Notes: generated from the letters alone by a model not told the origin. Positions 9,126 to 18,371 are shown, counted from the first letter of the stretch. The stretch: 64,000 bases of DNA from Spirochaetota bacterium (GCA_023443865.1 JAEZST010000011.1:372001-436000); one strand, 5' to 3'. Made by a program: numbers and translations.

Positions 9126-10238
9126 TCAGGGCGCTTGCGGGGATTCCTTCGGCGGTTCCACGGTCAAGGACTCTTCTTCCAGGGCGATGTCCACGATCGT
9201 GAAAAAGAGAATGATGATGAGCGGGCCCAAAACGATGCCGTTCAGCCCGAACGCCGAAATACCCCCCAAAATGGAGAAGAATATCAGGAGCGGATGAATT
9301 TTGATGCGGTCCTTCAGGAAAAGGGGGCGGAGAAAATTGTCAAGAAAGGAAATAAAGAAGGCGCAGAGGAGCAGGAATACCGCGGCGCCGACCGTGTTTC
9401 CCGTGACGATGAGGCTAAACCCGATGGGAACCCACACGAGGGCGGTTCCGACCATGGGGATGAACGAGGCGAAAAGGACCAGTACCGCGAACAGGAGGGC
9501 CCCGTTGATCCGGAATACGCTGAAAATGACGAAGGCGGCGGCGGCCTGGTAAAAAGCCACCAGGAAGAAGCCCATGAAAAGATTGGTCGTTACTTCCCGA
9601 AATTTGTCGAGAAGCCGCTTCGTGCTCTTTTGCTCGATGGGGATGGCCGTTACCACGAGACGGGCGAGATAGGCGGCGTCGAGATAGAAGAAATACAGCG
9701 TGAAGGCGATGAAGGCGAGCGAGACCACGAAGGAACCGAGGTTTTTGGCAAGGTCCCGGGTAGTCGCGATGATGGTTGCCGAATACGAAGAAAGGAAGGT
9801 CATGACCTGGGCCTTGAAATCGAGCGTCGCCAGGTCGATGTAGTTAAGGGTCACTTCCTTTATCGTTTTTGCCAGGGTAAGTCCCAGGGGATTCGAGCGG
9901 AAAAAATCCGGATTCCCCTCTATATAGGACATGGTTCCCTCGACGAATTCCTTTCCCTGGGCGACGAGCTGGAATACGAGGAACGTGAACATGCCTACCA
10001 TAACGATCACGGTGCCGAGGGCGAAAATTCCGGCGAGCGCGTGGCGTTTTGCCTCATACAGCCGGCTTCCCGGCTTCATGCGGCGTAAAATCAGATTATA
10101 TAAAGGGCTTATGAGGACGTAACTTATCGCAGCCCATAAAAGCACGCTCGCGTAGGGCAGAAAAAGCGTTCCCACGAGTATGAGCATAATGGCCAGTAAG
10201 GCGATTAACGAGAGCGCCTGGATTTGTTTTCGCTGCAT
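9126..10238 (-). CDS. AI-2E family (PerM/TqsA-like) membrane transporter
   Basis: 370 residues from the ATG at 10238. About seven to eight hydrophobic helices with the family's central soluble part and conserved C-terminal region (LVWVPIGFSLIVTGN, LDNFLRPLFLKDRIKIHPLL, FSILGGISAFGLNGIVLGPL). The family includes the E. coli AI-2 exporter TqsA and Na+/H+ antiporters, so substrate is uncertain. An in-frame ATG at 10259 exists, but a -10-like TATAGT lies between the two starts, 6 nt before 10238, which favours the shorter product. It is convergent with the chemoreceptor gene. A luxS gene lies 39 kb away in this window, but that is only a loose connection. Confidence 0.85.
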   Translation of the reverse strand: MQRKQIQALSLIALLAIMLILVGTLFLPYASVLLWAAISYVLISPLYNLILRRMKPGSRLYEAKRHALAGIFALGTVIVMVGMFTFLVFQLVAQGKEFVEGTMSYIEGNPDFFRSNPLGLTLAKTIKEVTLNYIDLATLDFKAQVMTFLSSYSATIIATTRDLAKNLGSFVVSLAFIAFTLYFFYLDAAYLARLVVTAIPIEQKSTKRLLDKFREVTTNLFMGFFLVAFYQAAAAFVIFSVFRINGALLFAVLVLFASFIPMVGTALVWVPIGFSLIVTGNTVGAAVFLLLCAFFISFLDNFLRPLFLKDRIKIHPLLIFFSILGGISAFGLNGIVLGPLIIILFFTIVDIALEEESLTVEPPKESPQAP

Positions 10239-10244
10239 ACCGGA

Positions 10245-10295
10245 ACTATAGCCGTTCATAGCGCGCTTGCAAAGACCCGGAGCCCGCAGTATAAT
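10245..10295. promoter_or_regulatory. Divergent promoters sharing one self-complementary -35 box
   Basis: TTGCAA at 10267-10272 reads the same on both strands. Rightward: 17-nt spacer, then perfect TATAAT (10290-10295) for the GH94 gene. Leftward: 16-nt spacer, then TATAGT (10250-10245), 6 nt before the transporter start at 10238. Only one polymerase could occupy the shared box at a time. Confidence 0.55.
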
Positions 10296-10330
10296 AAGTT
10301 GATCTTAGAAACTAACCCAAGGAGACTATG

Positions 10331-12757
10331 ATGGAATACGGGTTTTTTGACGATTCCGAACGGGAATACGTAATTACCAATCCCAAAACGCCGGTTAAAT
10401 GGATAAACTACGTGGGCGCCCTCGCCTTCGGCGGCTTTATCGACCATACCGGCGGCTCCCAACTATGCAAGGGAGACCCGGCCTTGAACCGCATCACGAA
10501 ATATATCCCGCAGCTTCCTTCCTCGGACTTCAAGGGAGAAACGGCCTATGCCCGCCTGCGCGCGCCGGGCACTCCCGCGGCGGACGCGGCGATCGTGTCG
10601 CCGTACTGGCACCCTTGCATGGGAGAATACGACCGGTTCGAGTGCCGCGTGGGCATGTATTATACCAAGTGGGTTACCGAGATCTCCGGCATGCGCTTTG
10701 AGGTGCTGGCCTTCGTACCGCGGGGCGGCTCCGAGCTGATTCGGCGGTATCGGATAACCAACCTGCGCACGGAACCGGTTCAGGCGGAACTCTTTCCCGT
10801 GGTCGAATGGAGCCATTTCGACGCGCTCAAGCAGCTGACCAACGCCGACTGGGTCCCCCAGACCATGCAGTCGCGCGCGGTTACGCTTCCCGGGGGCAGG
10901 ACTGCCATCGCCGCCGCCGCTTTCATGAAGAAGGATACCGCCGTAAACGCGCTCGCGGCCAACGTTCCCGCCTCCGCCTGGGAAACGGACCGCAAGCGAT
11001 TCCTGGGCGAGAACGAGTACGGTACCTGGAGGGAGCCCCTTTCCCTTAAAGGCGAGAAGCTTTCCTCCCGGAACGCGGTGCGGGGAGACACCATCGCGGC
11101 CCTCCAGCTTCAGGCCGCAACCCTCGCGCCCGGGGCATCGACCGAAATCATCACCGTTCTCACCCAGGTCGACGGGGAGGCTTCCATCGCGCCGGCCGCC
11201 GCGCGGTACGCCGATTCCGCCGCGGTGGACAAGGCCTTCGCGGAACTCTCGGCCTTCTGGGATTCCTACCTTTCGGTGATCCGGGTGGAAACGCCGGACG
11301 CGGCGTTCAACTCCATGCTGAACCTCCACAATCCCCGCCAGTGCTATACCACCAAGACCTGGAGCCGTTACCTATCCCTCTACCAGCTCGGCTACGGCTC
11401 GGACCGCGGAATCGGCTTCCGCGACTCTTCCCAAGACGTGCTTGGCGTCATTCCGCAAATACCCGACGAGGCCCGCGCCCTTATGGAAAAGCTGATCTCG
11501 GTGCAGAGCGCGGACGGTTCGGCCTACCATCAGTTCAATCCGCTCACCATGGCGGCCGGCCGGGGCGATTCCATGGAGTACGAGGATAGGCCCCATTGGT
11601 ATTCCGACGATCACCTGTGGATCGTTCTCGCCGTCTCGTCCTACGTGAAGGAGACCGGCGACTACGCGTTCCTCGAGAAACGGATACCCTTCTACGAAAA
11701 AGACAAGGCCGAAAGGCCCCTCGAGACGGGAACGGTCCTGGAGCACCTGTATCGCGGCATTGACTTCACGAAAACGCATACGGGCGCGCACGGATTGCCC
11801 CTTCTCGGTTTCGCCGACTGGAACGATACGGTCAACCTGCCAGCCGGCGCCGAAAGCCTCTTTACCGCCCATCTGTACGGCTGGGCCCTCAGGGAGCTCG
11901 CTGACCTCGCGGCCTGGCAGGGCGGCCGCGAAAAGACGAAGGAACTCTTGGACCTGTACGCCCAAATGGAAAAGGCCGTTCTCGATTCGGCCTGGGACGG
12001 GGACTGGTTCGTCCGCTATTTCGGCGCCGACGGCACGCCCATCGGCTCGGCGAAGAACGAGTACGGCAAGCTGTGGCTTAACGGACAGTCCTGGTCCGTG
12101 CTCTCGGGCTTTGGCGACGCCGACGGTAAAGGCCGGAAGGCCATGGACGCGGTGGCGAAACACCTCGCCACGGAGAAGGGAATCAAGCTTTCCTGGCCCG
12201 GCTACAACGGATACGACCGCGAAAAGGGCGGAGTTACCACGTACCCGCCCGGGGCGAAGGAAAACGGGGGAATATTCCTCCACCCGAACCCCTGGGCCAT
12301 CATCGCCGAAACCATGTTAGGCGACGGGGAGCGCGCCTTCGATTGGTACCGGAGGATCAACCCCGCGGCCAAGAACGCCGTCGCCGACGAATACGAATGC
12401 GAGCCTTACTGCTATGCCCAGAACATTCTCGCCGACGAGCACCCGAATTTCGGGCTCGGCCGCAATTCCTGGCTCTCCGGCACCGCTAGCTGGATGTACC
12501 AGGCGGGCGTGAAATACATCCTGGGAATCAGGCCCGACCACGCCGGCCTGGTCGTAGATCCCTGCATTCCCAAGGCGTGGAGCGGTTTCACGGTAACGAG
12601 GAAATGCCGCGGCGCGGAATACCGCATCGCCGTCAAAAACCCGAAGAACGCGAGCAAGGGCGTCGCCTCGCTCGTCGTGGACGGTAAACCCGTAGAAGGG
12701 AACGTGATTCCCTGGTTTGATTCGGGCGTTCACGAAGTAAGCGCAGTCCTCGGTTAA
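10331..12757 (+). CDS. GH94 glycoside phosphorylase (specificity unassigned)
   Basis: 808 residues. AAGGAG lies 6 nt before the ATG at 10331. An ATG three bases earlier is too close, and the 18.4-kb paralogue begins equivalently (M-x-x-GFFDD). GH94 enzymes split beta-glycosidic disaccharides with phosphate, giving a sugar-1-phosphate. Visible parts: N-terminal beta-sandwich, linker, (alpha/alpha)6 barrel with the general-acid Asp in HGLPLLGFADWNDTVNL, and a C-terminal sheet (VDPCIPKAWSGFTVTRKCRG). The C-terminus closely recalls N,N'-diacetylchitobiose phosphorylase as I remember it, while HWYSDDHLWIVLA also occurs in other GH94 clades. No signal peptide, so cytoplasmic. It lies outside the hexosamine cluster and has its own promoter and terminator. 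Confidence 0.85.
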   Translation: MEYGFFDDSEREYVITNPKTPVKWINYVGALAFGGFIDHTGGSQLCKGDPALNRITKYIPQLPSSDFKGETAYARLRAPGTPAADAAIVSPYWHPCMGEYDRFECRVGMYYTKWVTEISGMRFEVLAFVPRGGSELIRRYRITNLRTEPVQAELFPVVEWSHFDALKQLTNADWVPQTMQSRAVTLPGGRTAIAAAAFMKKDTAVNALAANVPASAWETDRKRFLGENEYGTWREPLSLKGEKLSSRNAVRGDTIAALQLQAATLAPGASTEIITVLTQVDGEASIAPAAARYADSAAVDKAFAELSAFWDSYLSVIRVETPDAAFNSMLNLHNPRQCYTTKTWSRYLSLYQLGYGSDRGIGFRDSSQDVLGVIPQIPDEARALMEKLISVQSADGSAYHQFNPLTMAAGRGDSMEYEDRPHWYSDDHLWIVLAVSSYVKETGDYAFLEKRIPFYEKDKAERPLETGTVLEHLYRGIDFTKTHTGAHGLPLLGFADWNDTVNLPAGAESLFTAHLYGWALRELADLAAWQGGREKTKELLDLYAQMEKAVLDSAWDGDWFVRYFGADGTPIGSAKNEYGKLWLNGQSWSVLSGFGDADGKGRKAMDAVAKHLATEKGIKLSWPGYNGYDREKGGVTTYPPGAKENGGIFLHPNPWAIIAETMLGDGERAFDWYRRINPAAKNAVADEYECEPYCYAQNILADEHPNFGLGRNSWLSGTASWMYQAGVKYILGIRPDHAGLVVDPCIPKAWSGFTVTRKCRGAEYRIAVKNPKNASKGVASLVVDGKPVEGNVIPWFDSGVHEVSAVLG

Positions 12758-12777
12758 GCCGACCTCGACGCGGATAA

Positions 12778-12821
12778 GGGGGCGGCTCGCGGCCAACGGG
12801 CGGGCCGTCCCTTTTTTTTTT
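12778..12821 (+). terminator. Rho-independent terminator after the GH94 gene
   Basis: G-rich left arm (GGGGGCGGC) pairs imperfectly with GGCCGTCCC, followed by a run of T (12812-12821). The convergent cyclase gene ends five bases further on. Confidence 0.75.
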
Positions 12822-12825
12822 ATCC

Positions 12826-14340
12826 CTATTTTAAGCCCATAATCTCGTATCCGGACCAGCGGGCGCCCGCGTCGGCTTCTGCCCCGTCGGAAGGGGACTT
12901 CCCGCACCTCGCCTCGGCCCGGTTTCGGTACCATCGGCACGCGCCGTCCGCGGGATAGGATTCGCAAAGGGCCCCGAAAGCCTCCAAGGCGGCGGGGAAA
13001 TCGCCGGAAACGTAGGTCCCCAGCGCCTTCATGAAGTCTACATGGAAAGGATCCTCGGCGGGTACCGTCCCGGGAGCGATTAGCTGCCTCGCTTCCAAAA
13101 CGGCGGTGGGAGCGTCCTTTCCCTTCAGGAGGAACCTCCCTAAGTCCCGGAATACGGCGACCGTAGCCCCGGCGAGCCGGACCGTGTTCCCCGAGACCAA
13201 AACCCGCGCGCCCAATGTCTTGCACAGTCCCTCGATCCGCGAGGCGGTGTTCACCGTATTCCCGATAACCGTGTATTCCCTGCGTTCAGCGGAGCCTATC
13301 ATTCCGGCCAAGGCGGGACCGCTTTCGATCCCGATTCCGAAGGAAAAAGAAATCGCCCCCGTCCCGGGAATGCCCCGCTCGATACGGTCCTGAATGCGAA
13401 GCGCGGCGCGGATCGCGCGTCGGGCATGGTCAGCGTCCGGGTTCGGGGCGCCGAAAACGGCCATGAAGCCGTCGCCCGTAAATTTATTGATAAACCCGTT
13501 TTCCTCGCGTATCGCGAGCTCGCACGCGGAAAACACGGCATTCAGGAAGGATACGGTCTCGTCCGGGCCCTGCCGCTCGGCGAGTCCGGTAAAATCGCGT
13601 ATATCGAAAAACAAAACGCTTACGTCCAGGGTTTCCCCGGCTTTTTCCCCGTGCAAAAGGTGGTCGCGAACCCTCGGGTCCACGCTCTTGCCGAATTCGT
13701 CGCTGAGCTGGTCCTTTTCCCGAATGGCGAGCACGTTACGGTCCGCCGAGGCGATGAAGCTTACTATATCGCCGAGGAAAACGCGGGAGCGGCTTTCCAA
13801 CGGCACGCTCGATACGACGGTCATCGCGCCCCGGAAACGTTCCTCGGACACGAAGGGAAGGCTGAAGAGGTAGCCCTCCGAGGACGGCAATCCCAATAAC
13901 GGAAGCCACGCGTCCGAAACGCCGCCCGAGAAGGGTTCAGCGAGCAGGGGCAAAACCGGGCGGGCGACGCGCTCCGGCACCGACCAGTTGGTACTCTCGT
14001 CGGTTACCGTCCGTTCCACCCGTTCGAGACTCCCGTCGGCCTTGAGCAACAGGATATAAATCCTGCATCCGGGCCAATAATCGGATAAGACGAGAATAAT
14101 CTGCGACAGAAGCTGGTCCCGTTGGAAGGAAGACGAAATTATGGCGCTAATGCGGGTAAAAATCTGGATTTGCCTCGAATTCTCGCGGGACATGGAAGCG
14201 ATTCTCGACTCGAGCGCCGCGTTTCGCCTCGATAAGTCCCTGAAACGGCGGAGCTGAACGGGCAACGCGACGGCCGCGAGGATTCCTACCGCGCCAAGGG
14301 CCAGAATTGCGGGAAAATACGGGGATACGTTATTGAACAT
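12826..14340 (-). CDS. Membrane-anchored class III adenylate/guanylate cyclase with GAF-like sensor
   Basis: 504 residues. One TM helix at about 5-27, a short coiled coil (LRRFRDLSRRNAALESRIAS), a GAF-like domain at about 55-200, then a class III cyclase homology domain at about 245-410. Metal Asp residues are visible in FFDIRDFTG and GDGFMAVFG. The base-contacting Lys is in INKFTGDGF, and the transition-state Asn and Arg are in IGNTVNTASR, so it looks catalytically competent; Lys favours ATP. The C-terminus (FMKALGTYVSGDFPAALEAF) is a TPR-like tail. AGGAG lies 6 nt before the ATG. It is divergent from the AraC regulator at 14389. Confidence 0.88.
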   Translation of the reverse strand: MFNNVSPYFPAILALGAVGILAAVALPVQLRRFRDLSRRNAALESRIASMSRENSRQIQIFTRISAIISSSFQRDQLLSQIILVLSDYWPGCRIYILLLKADGSLERVERTVTDESTNWSVPERVARPVLPLLAEPFSGGVSDAWLPLLGLPSSEGYLFSLPFVSEERFRGAMTVVSSVPLESRSRVFLGDIVSFIASADRNVLAIREKDQLSDEFGKSVDPRVRDHLLHGEKAGETLDVSVLFFDIRDFTGLAERQGPDETVSFLNAVFSACELAIREENGFINKFTGDGFMAVFGAPNPDADHARRAIRAALRIQDRIERGIPGTGAISFSFGIGIESGPALAGMIGSAERREYTVIGNTVNTASRIEGLCKTLGARVLVSGNTVRLAGATVAVFRDLGRFLLKGKDAPTAVLEARQLIAPGTVPAEDPFHVDFMKALGTYVSGDFPAALEAFGALCESYPADGACRWYRNRAEARCGKSPSDGAEADAGARWSGYEIMGLK

Positions 14341-14352
14341 GCGAGTCTCCTA

Positions 14353-14381
14353 TCGACGGCGCGACCGTACGGGAGTATTAT
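14353..14381 (+). promoter_or_regulatory. Sigma70-like promoter for the AraC gene, leaderless geometry
   Basis: TCGACG (14353-14358), 17-nt spacer, TATTAT (14376-14381). Seven nt separate the -10 from the ATG at 14389, and there is no Shine-Dalgarno. On the other strand TATAAT (14384-14379) may serve the divergent cyclase gene. Confidence 0.5.
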
Positions 14382-14388
14382 ACTGGAT

Positions 14389-15291
14389 ATGGAGAAGTTT
14401 CAGACCATCGGAAAGCAAATTTACAAGGACGCCGCCCTCGAAATTTACCACACCAACGACGTTTTCCTCCTTGAAGGGGCTCAGCCGGAATTATACCAGC
14501 TCCTCTATATCGACGAGGGAAGCGTTATGATCGGCAGCGGAGAGGGAGAGCGGTCCCTTTTCGCGCCCCTCGTCCTCTGCGTAAATTACCTGGACCAAAT
14601 ATCTCCGGTCGAACTCAACAAGGCCCGGGGCTTCGGCGTTTTCTTCAAGCCGGAAGTCATCAATCACGCCTTGCAGGGAATCGATCCCTTTTCGGACCCC
14701 CCGGGGGGCTTTTCCGCGGAACGGGTACTCCTGTCGCCTTTCCTTCGGTCCGGCAAGGGGAATCCCTATTGCCTGCCCGTAACGGGCCCCATTCGCGACC
14801 GGCTGCTCCGCATGTCGGCCAATATGGAAAATCAGCTCGTGAATCAACCCGACGCCTTCTGGCCCTGCCGGGGGCGGTCGTTCTTCATCGAGATTCTCAT
14901 GCTTATGCAGTCCCTGACCGTACTGGAAACCGAAGTGCGCGGAGAGCGGCTGCCGGAACAGGAGCGGATTTACCCGGTTCTCAGGGAAATGCACCTGCGG
15001 TACCCCGAAAGAGAGTACCGCGCGCCCCAAGTGCCGAGACCCGCGGCGATCAACCGGCTCTCGCTTCATTTCGCCTTCCGGAGGGGCGTCGGTAAAGCGC
15101 CGCGGGCCTACCTGCGCTCATTGCGCTGTTCCGTGGCGGCCAATCTCCTGAAAGACACATTGCTGGAAGTGCAGGATATCGCGCGCCGGTGCGGCTACGA
15201 CAATATCGCCCAATTCGGCGGCCACTTCCGCAAGGAATTCGGCACCGAGCCCCTATCATGGCGGGCTCAGTACCCCGATCCCTACGGTTGA
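14389..15291 (+). CDS. AraC family transcriptional regulator
   Basis: 300 residues. The N-terminal 190 residues look like a cupin-type ligand domain (LYQLLYIDEGSVMIGSGEGE) with an unusual middle part. The C-terminal ~90 residues carry the AraC double helix-turn-helix. The second HTH is canonical (VQDIARRCGYDNIAQFGGHF, then FRKEFGTEPLSWRAQ). The first is atypical: proline-rich APQVPRPAAINR occupies the position of its first helix. Its last 10 bp overlap the convergent glycosyltransferase gene. The divergent cyclase gene is a plausible target, but nothing in the sequence proves it. Confidence 0.85.
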   Translation: MEKFQTIGKQIYKDAALEIYHTNDVFLLEGAQPELYQLLYIDEGSVMIGSGEGERSLFAPLVLCVNYLDQISPVELNKARGFGVFFKPEVINHALQGIDPFSDPPGGFSAERVLLSPFLRSGKGNPYCLPVTGPIRDRLLRMSANMENQLVNQPDAFWPCRGRSFFIEILMLMQSLTVLETEVRGERLPEQERIYPVLREMHLRYPEREYRAPQVPRPAAINRLSLHFAFRRGVGKAPRAYLRSLRCSVAANLLKDTLLEVQDIARRCGYDNIAQFGGHFRKEFGTEPLSWRAQYPDPYG

Positions 15292-16919
15292 TCCCGTTCC
15301 ACGGCGTACACGTTGAAAAAGCCGTAATACCCGATTTTCCCCTCTTTCGGTTGCAGGCGGAACAGGTCGTCTACCAGGGCGACGGCTTTTCCCGACGGGG
15401 CCGTGGCCGCGATCTTTCGGAGTTCGCCGGAAACGTCGGCCATAGCGCGCCCGTACGCGACGAACACCGGCCTGCCGGGTTTGAGGTTTATATAGGGGAG
15501 CATGTTCTTCCATGAGCCGTCCTGGGTCGTCATGACGATGAGCGGCTCGCTTCCCGACATATACGCGGGCGCGTTGTCCTGCGAGTAATCCTCGTGAAAG
15601 GCGAGCGCCGAGCCGGGCAGGACCGCATGGAACAGGGCGAGGAGGCCGGTCGCCCCAAGCACGACCATCGCCGATTTCCCCGGAACGTAACGCTTCGCGA
15701 GTCCGGCGAAAGCCAGGGCGTAGAGGGGGAAAAACGCCCCGATATAGCGGGCCGTCAGGTACGGGGCCGAGATGGGAATGATCGTCAGGGTGAAGACGGT
15801 CACCGCGATCGCCATGGAGACCGGTACCGAGACGCGCGCGGTCTGAGATTTGCCCGCCGCTACGGCTTCTCCCTTCGGGTCCTTTCTGGCTTTTATCGCG
15901 CCCGCTATTCCCGCCGCGACGGCCGCGAGAATGGCGGCAGGCGAAACGAGATTCCTAAATACCATTCCCAAATAGACCGCCACGTTGCCCGCCTTCGCGA
16001 GCAGGGGCGTCTTCGCGATATTTTCCACGCTCTGCGCCGCCCGGTATGATCCGGTCAAATGAAGGCCCATTTGGGGGAATACGCGATAGGCGAGATACAG
16101 GCCCGCGACCGTGGCCAGAAGCCCCCACAGCAGGGTGGGAAACCGACGCCTTCGCGCCAGAACCACGGCCGAAGCCAGGGCCGCGGGGGCGAGGAAGAAC
16201 AGGAAGTAATACTGGGTCAATAAGCCGAGAAGGGAAGCCGCGAACAATCCGGCGATCCCCAGGCCCAACGAAAGGATCCTTTTCGGACCGGCGCCCGGCG
16301 GATCGATCGCGATCGCGGCGCTCGCGACCCAGAGAAGGCAGGTAAACTGGAGCAGTTCGTACATGCGAAGAAACGTCGACAGCGACGCGGATACGGCTGA
16401 AAACGCGAAAGGGGCTACCGCAAGGGCCGCCCACCCCCAGCCGCCCAGGGCCCTGCGGGCGATAAATGCGGCGAGGAGGAGGGAGAAGGCGAATAAAAGC
16501 GCGTTCAATCCGTATCCCGCCAACGCGAAATTATTCGCGCCGACAAGCTTCCTCGCGAAGGCGAGGGCCCAGTAGTACAGCGGCGGATGAACGTCCATGC
16601 CGGTGGATTTCGCGATCGCGCCGTACGGCGGTTCGGGCGAAACGGCTAACGACGCCGAAAAGACCCGGCTGAAAAGCTCCCCGCTGTCGATCCAGCGGCC
16701 TAACGGGGCGGGTTCCGCGCCGGGAGCCCACGTACCGTTGGAAATCGCCGCGGAAAAGCCCTCATCCACGTGAAAATCGGTCTTCGTGAGCGCGTAATAG
16801 CCCCTCAGGCCGAGCCCTACAGCGAGTATCGCCGCTACCGCAAGCAGGCCAAGCCCGGCGCGGGAACGCCCGCCCCGGAACGCCGGCTCGACAGCTGATT
16901 CGTTTTTCTTCTCGTTCAC
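15282..16919 (-). CDS. GT39/GT83-like polytopic glycosyltransferase
   Basis: 545 residues, about 11-12 hydrophobic segments. The first extracytoplasmic loop carries the acidic HVDEGFS motif typical of GT-C (GT39/83, PMT/ArnT-like) enzymes, which use polyprenyl-phosphate sugars. Third gene of a gtrA-gtrB-like operon, starting inside the upstream stop (4-bp overlap). In such modules the third gene product transfers the flipped lipid-linked sugar to a surface glycan or protein and sets specificity. The acceptor cannot be told from sequence. Confidence 0.8.
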   Translation of the reverse strand: MNEKKNESAVEPAFRGGRSRAGLGLLAVAAILAVGLGLRGYYALTKTDFHVDEGFSAAISNGTWAPGAEPAPLGRWIDSGELFSRVFSASLAVSPEPPYGAIAKSTGMDVHPPLYYWALAFARKLVGANNFALAGYGLNALLFAFSLLLAAFIARRALGGWGWAALAVAPFAFSAVSASLSTFLRMYELLQFTCLLWVASAAIAIDPPGAGPKRILSLGLGIAGLFAASLLGLLTQYYFLFFLAPAALASAVVLARRRRFPTLLWGLLATVAGLYLAYRVFPQMGLHLTGSYRAAQSVENIAKTPLLAKAGNVAVYLGMVFRNLVSPAAILAAVAAGIAGAIKARKDPKGEAVAAGKSQTARVSVPVSMAIAVTVFTLTIIPISAPYLTARYIGAFFPLYALAFAGLAKRYVPGKSAMVVLGATGLLALFHAVLPGSALAFHEDYSQDNAPAYMSGSEPLIVMTTQDGSWKNMLPYINLKPGRPVFVAYGRAMADVSGELRKIAATAPSGKAVALVDDLFRLQPKEGKIGYYGFFNVYAVERDQP

Positions 16920-17860
16920 GGTTTTTCCTCCCGGACCACGTACGGTGGCCGTTTTTTTGATTCAAGATAGGTTTTCGCGAGATATTGGCCAAGGATACCG
17001 ATGGTGAAAAGCTGAATGCCCCCCATGAAAAGGATAACGCTCATCATGGAGGGATACCCCGCGACCGGGTCGCCCCAAATGAGGGTTTTCACGATGACCG
17101 CCGCGATCATTACGAAGGCGGCAAGGCAAAAAAGCATGCCGAAGGCCGAGGCGATCGCGAGGGGAAAGGTCGAGAAGGCCGATATGCCCTCGAAGGAATA
17201 GGCTACCAATTTTACGAACGACCACTTGGTGGACCCCGCGGAACGGGGCACGTTGTCGTACTCGAACCATCGGGTCCTGAAGCCTACCCAGGAAAAGAGC
17301 CCCTTCGAAAAGCGGTTGTATTCGGGCATGGAGAGCACGGCGTCGGTCATCACCCGGTTCATGATCCGGAAATCCCGCGCCCCGTCGACTATATGGGCGT
17401 CGGATATGCGGTTCATGAGCCGGTAAAAGGCATGGGCGAAAAGGGAGCGCAAAAAGGGCTCGCCCTTCCGGGTGGAACGCTTCGTGGCGGCGCAATCCCA
17501 CTGTCCGGAAGCCACCGCGTCCAGCATTTCCGGGATAAGGGAGGGCGGGTCCTGGAGGTCGGCGTCGAGCACGCCCACGTAATCGCCCCTCGACGCCCGC
17601 AAGCCCGCCAGCAAGGCCGCTTCCTTCCCGAAATTGCGCGAGAAGGAAAGATAGCGCACCCGGGAATCCTGCGCGAGAAGCGCGGCGAGGGTGTCGAGGG
17701 TCCCGTCGGAGGAACCGTCGTCCACGAAAACGAACTCAAGCCGGTACCGGCCTTCCAGGGAGAACGCGAGCGCCGTCAATTCCTCATAGAGGATGGGCAG
17801 GGCCTCTTCCTCGTTGTAGCAGGGCACGACGAGCGACAGGAGCGGTAACGGCGCCTTCAT
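16916..17860 (-). CDS. GtrB/DPM1-like polyprenyl-phosphate glycosyltransferase (GT2)
   Basis: 314 residues. GT-A domain at about 1-225 with FVDDGSSDGTLD and the metal-binding DAD in GVLDADLQDPPS, followed by two C-terminal TM helices (about 235-260 and 270-295). This is the GtrB/undecaprenyl-phosphate sugar transferase layout. It loads a sugar from a nucleotide donor onto undecaprenyl phosphate at the cytoplasmic face. It overlaps both neighbours by 4 bp (gtrA-like before, GT39-like after), so the three products are probably made in step. Confidence 0.9.
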   Translation of the reverse strand: MKAPLPLLSLVVPCYNEEEALPILYEELTALAFSLEGRYRLEFVFVDDGSSDGTLDTLAALLAQDSRVRYLSFSRNFGKEAALLAGLRASRGDYVGVLDADLQDPPSLIPEMLDAVASGQWDCAATKRSTRKGEPFLRSLFAHAFYRLMNRISDAHIVDGARDFRIMNRVMTDAVLSMPEYNRFSKGLFSWVGFRTRWFEYDNVPRSAGSTKWSFVKLVAYSFEGISAFSTFPLAIASAFGMLFCLAAFVMIAAVIVKTLIWGDPVAGYPSMMSVILFMGGIQLFTIGILGQYLAKTYLESKKRPPYVVREEKP

Positions 17861-18327
17861 CGGTTCCTCCCCCTATAGTTGAAAACGATTTTACCGGTAA
17901 GGTAATTCACCGCGATCACCGCGGCGTTAACCCCTAGTTTGAGGGCGAGTTCCTTCCATGGCTCGGTCCCGGTTCCGGAAGGCGACGAAGCGAGCAGGCG
18001 TAGGCCCGCCCACATCATGCCCATGTCCAAAAGGAGCGAAAAGGCGCGGGAAGAAAGGAAGGCCGCGGCCTCGAGGAAAAGCTCACGGGGGCGCCGCGCC
18101 GCGGAGCCGAACACGAACGAGCGATTCGCGAAGTAGGCAAAGGCTACCGACGCGAGCCAGGCGATAAAGTTGGAGACCAGGGCGGGGAGCCATGCCCACC
18201 GCCTGAGCAGTAGGTAGGCGGCCGCGTTAACGGCGGTGGTTACGGCCCCGACGACGATGTAAGACGCGTAATGTACTGCCGGTTGCGCCCGTTCGGGCGA
18301 GGATGCGCGCATAACGCATTGTACCAT
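17857..18327 (-). CDS. GtrA-like small membrane protein (putative lipid-linked sugar flippase)
   Basis: 156 residues, four predicted TM helices (YASYIVVGAVTTAVNAAAYL, WLPALVSNFIAWLASVAFAY, then two more). The last helix region, NAAVIAVNYLTGKIVFNYRG, is characteristic of GtrA. The ATG at 18327 has AGGAG six bases upstream and is preferred over an internal ATG at 18312. First gene of the three-gene glycosylation cassette; GtrA proteins are thought to flip undecaprenyl-phosphate sugars across the membrane. Confidence 0.87.
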   Translation of the reverse strand: MVQCVMRASSPERAQPAVHYASYIVVGAVTTAVNAAAYLLLRRWAWLPALVSNFIAWLASVAFAYFANRSFVFGSAARRPRELFLEAAAFLSSRAFSLLLDMGMMWAGLRLLASSPSGTGTEPWKELALKLGVNAAVIAVNYLTGKIVFNYRGRNR

Positions 18328-18371
18328 ACCTTACTCCTGCGGAGCCCTAGGGGATACACCCGAGGGCGGTC

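Noticed and set aside
9102..9126. AGGTCCC/GGGACCT hairpin between the chemoreceptor and AI-2E family genes as a terminator
   Set aside because: Seven-bp stem with an 11-nt loop and no T-run on either strand; left out of the feature list.
10239..10259. Upstream start codon (10259) for the AI-2E family gene
   Set aside because: It would lie upstream of the predicted -10 box and has no Shine-Dalgarno; the ATG at 10238 fits the promoter. Not fully excluded.
14995..15100. A double frameshift in the AraC gene explaining its odd first HTH
   Set aside because: Neither alternative frame gives a better HTH helix; divergence is the simpler reading.
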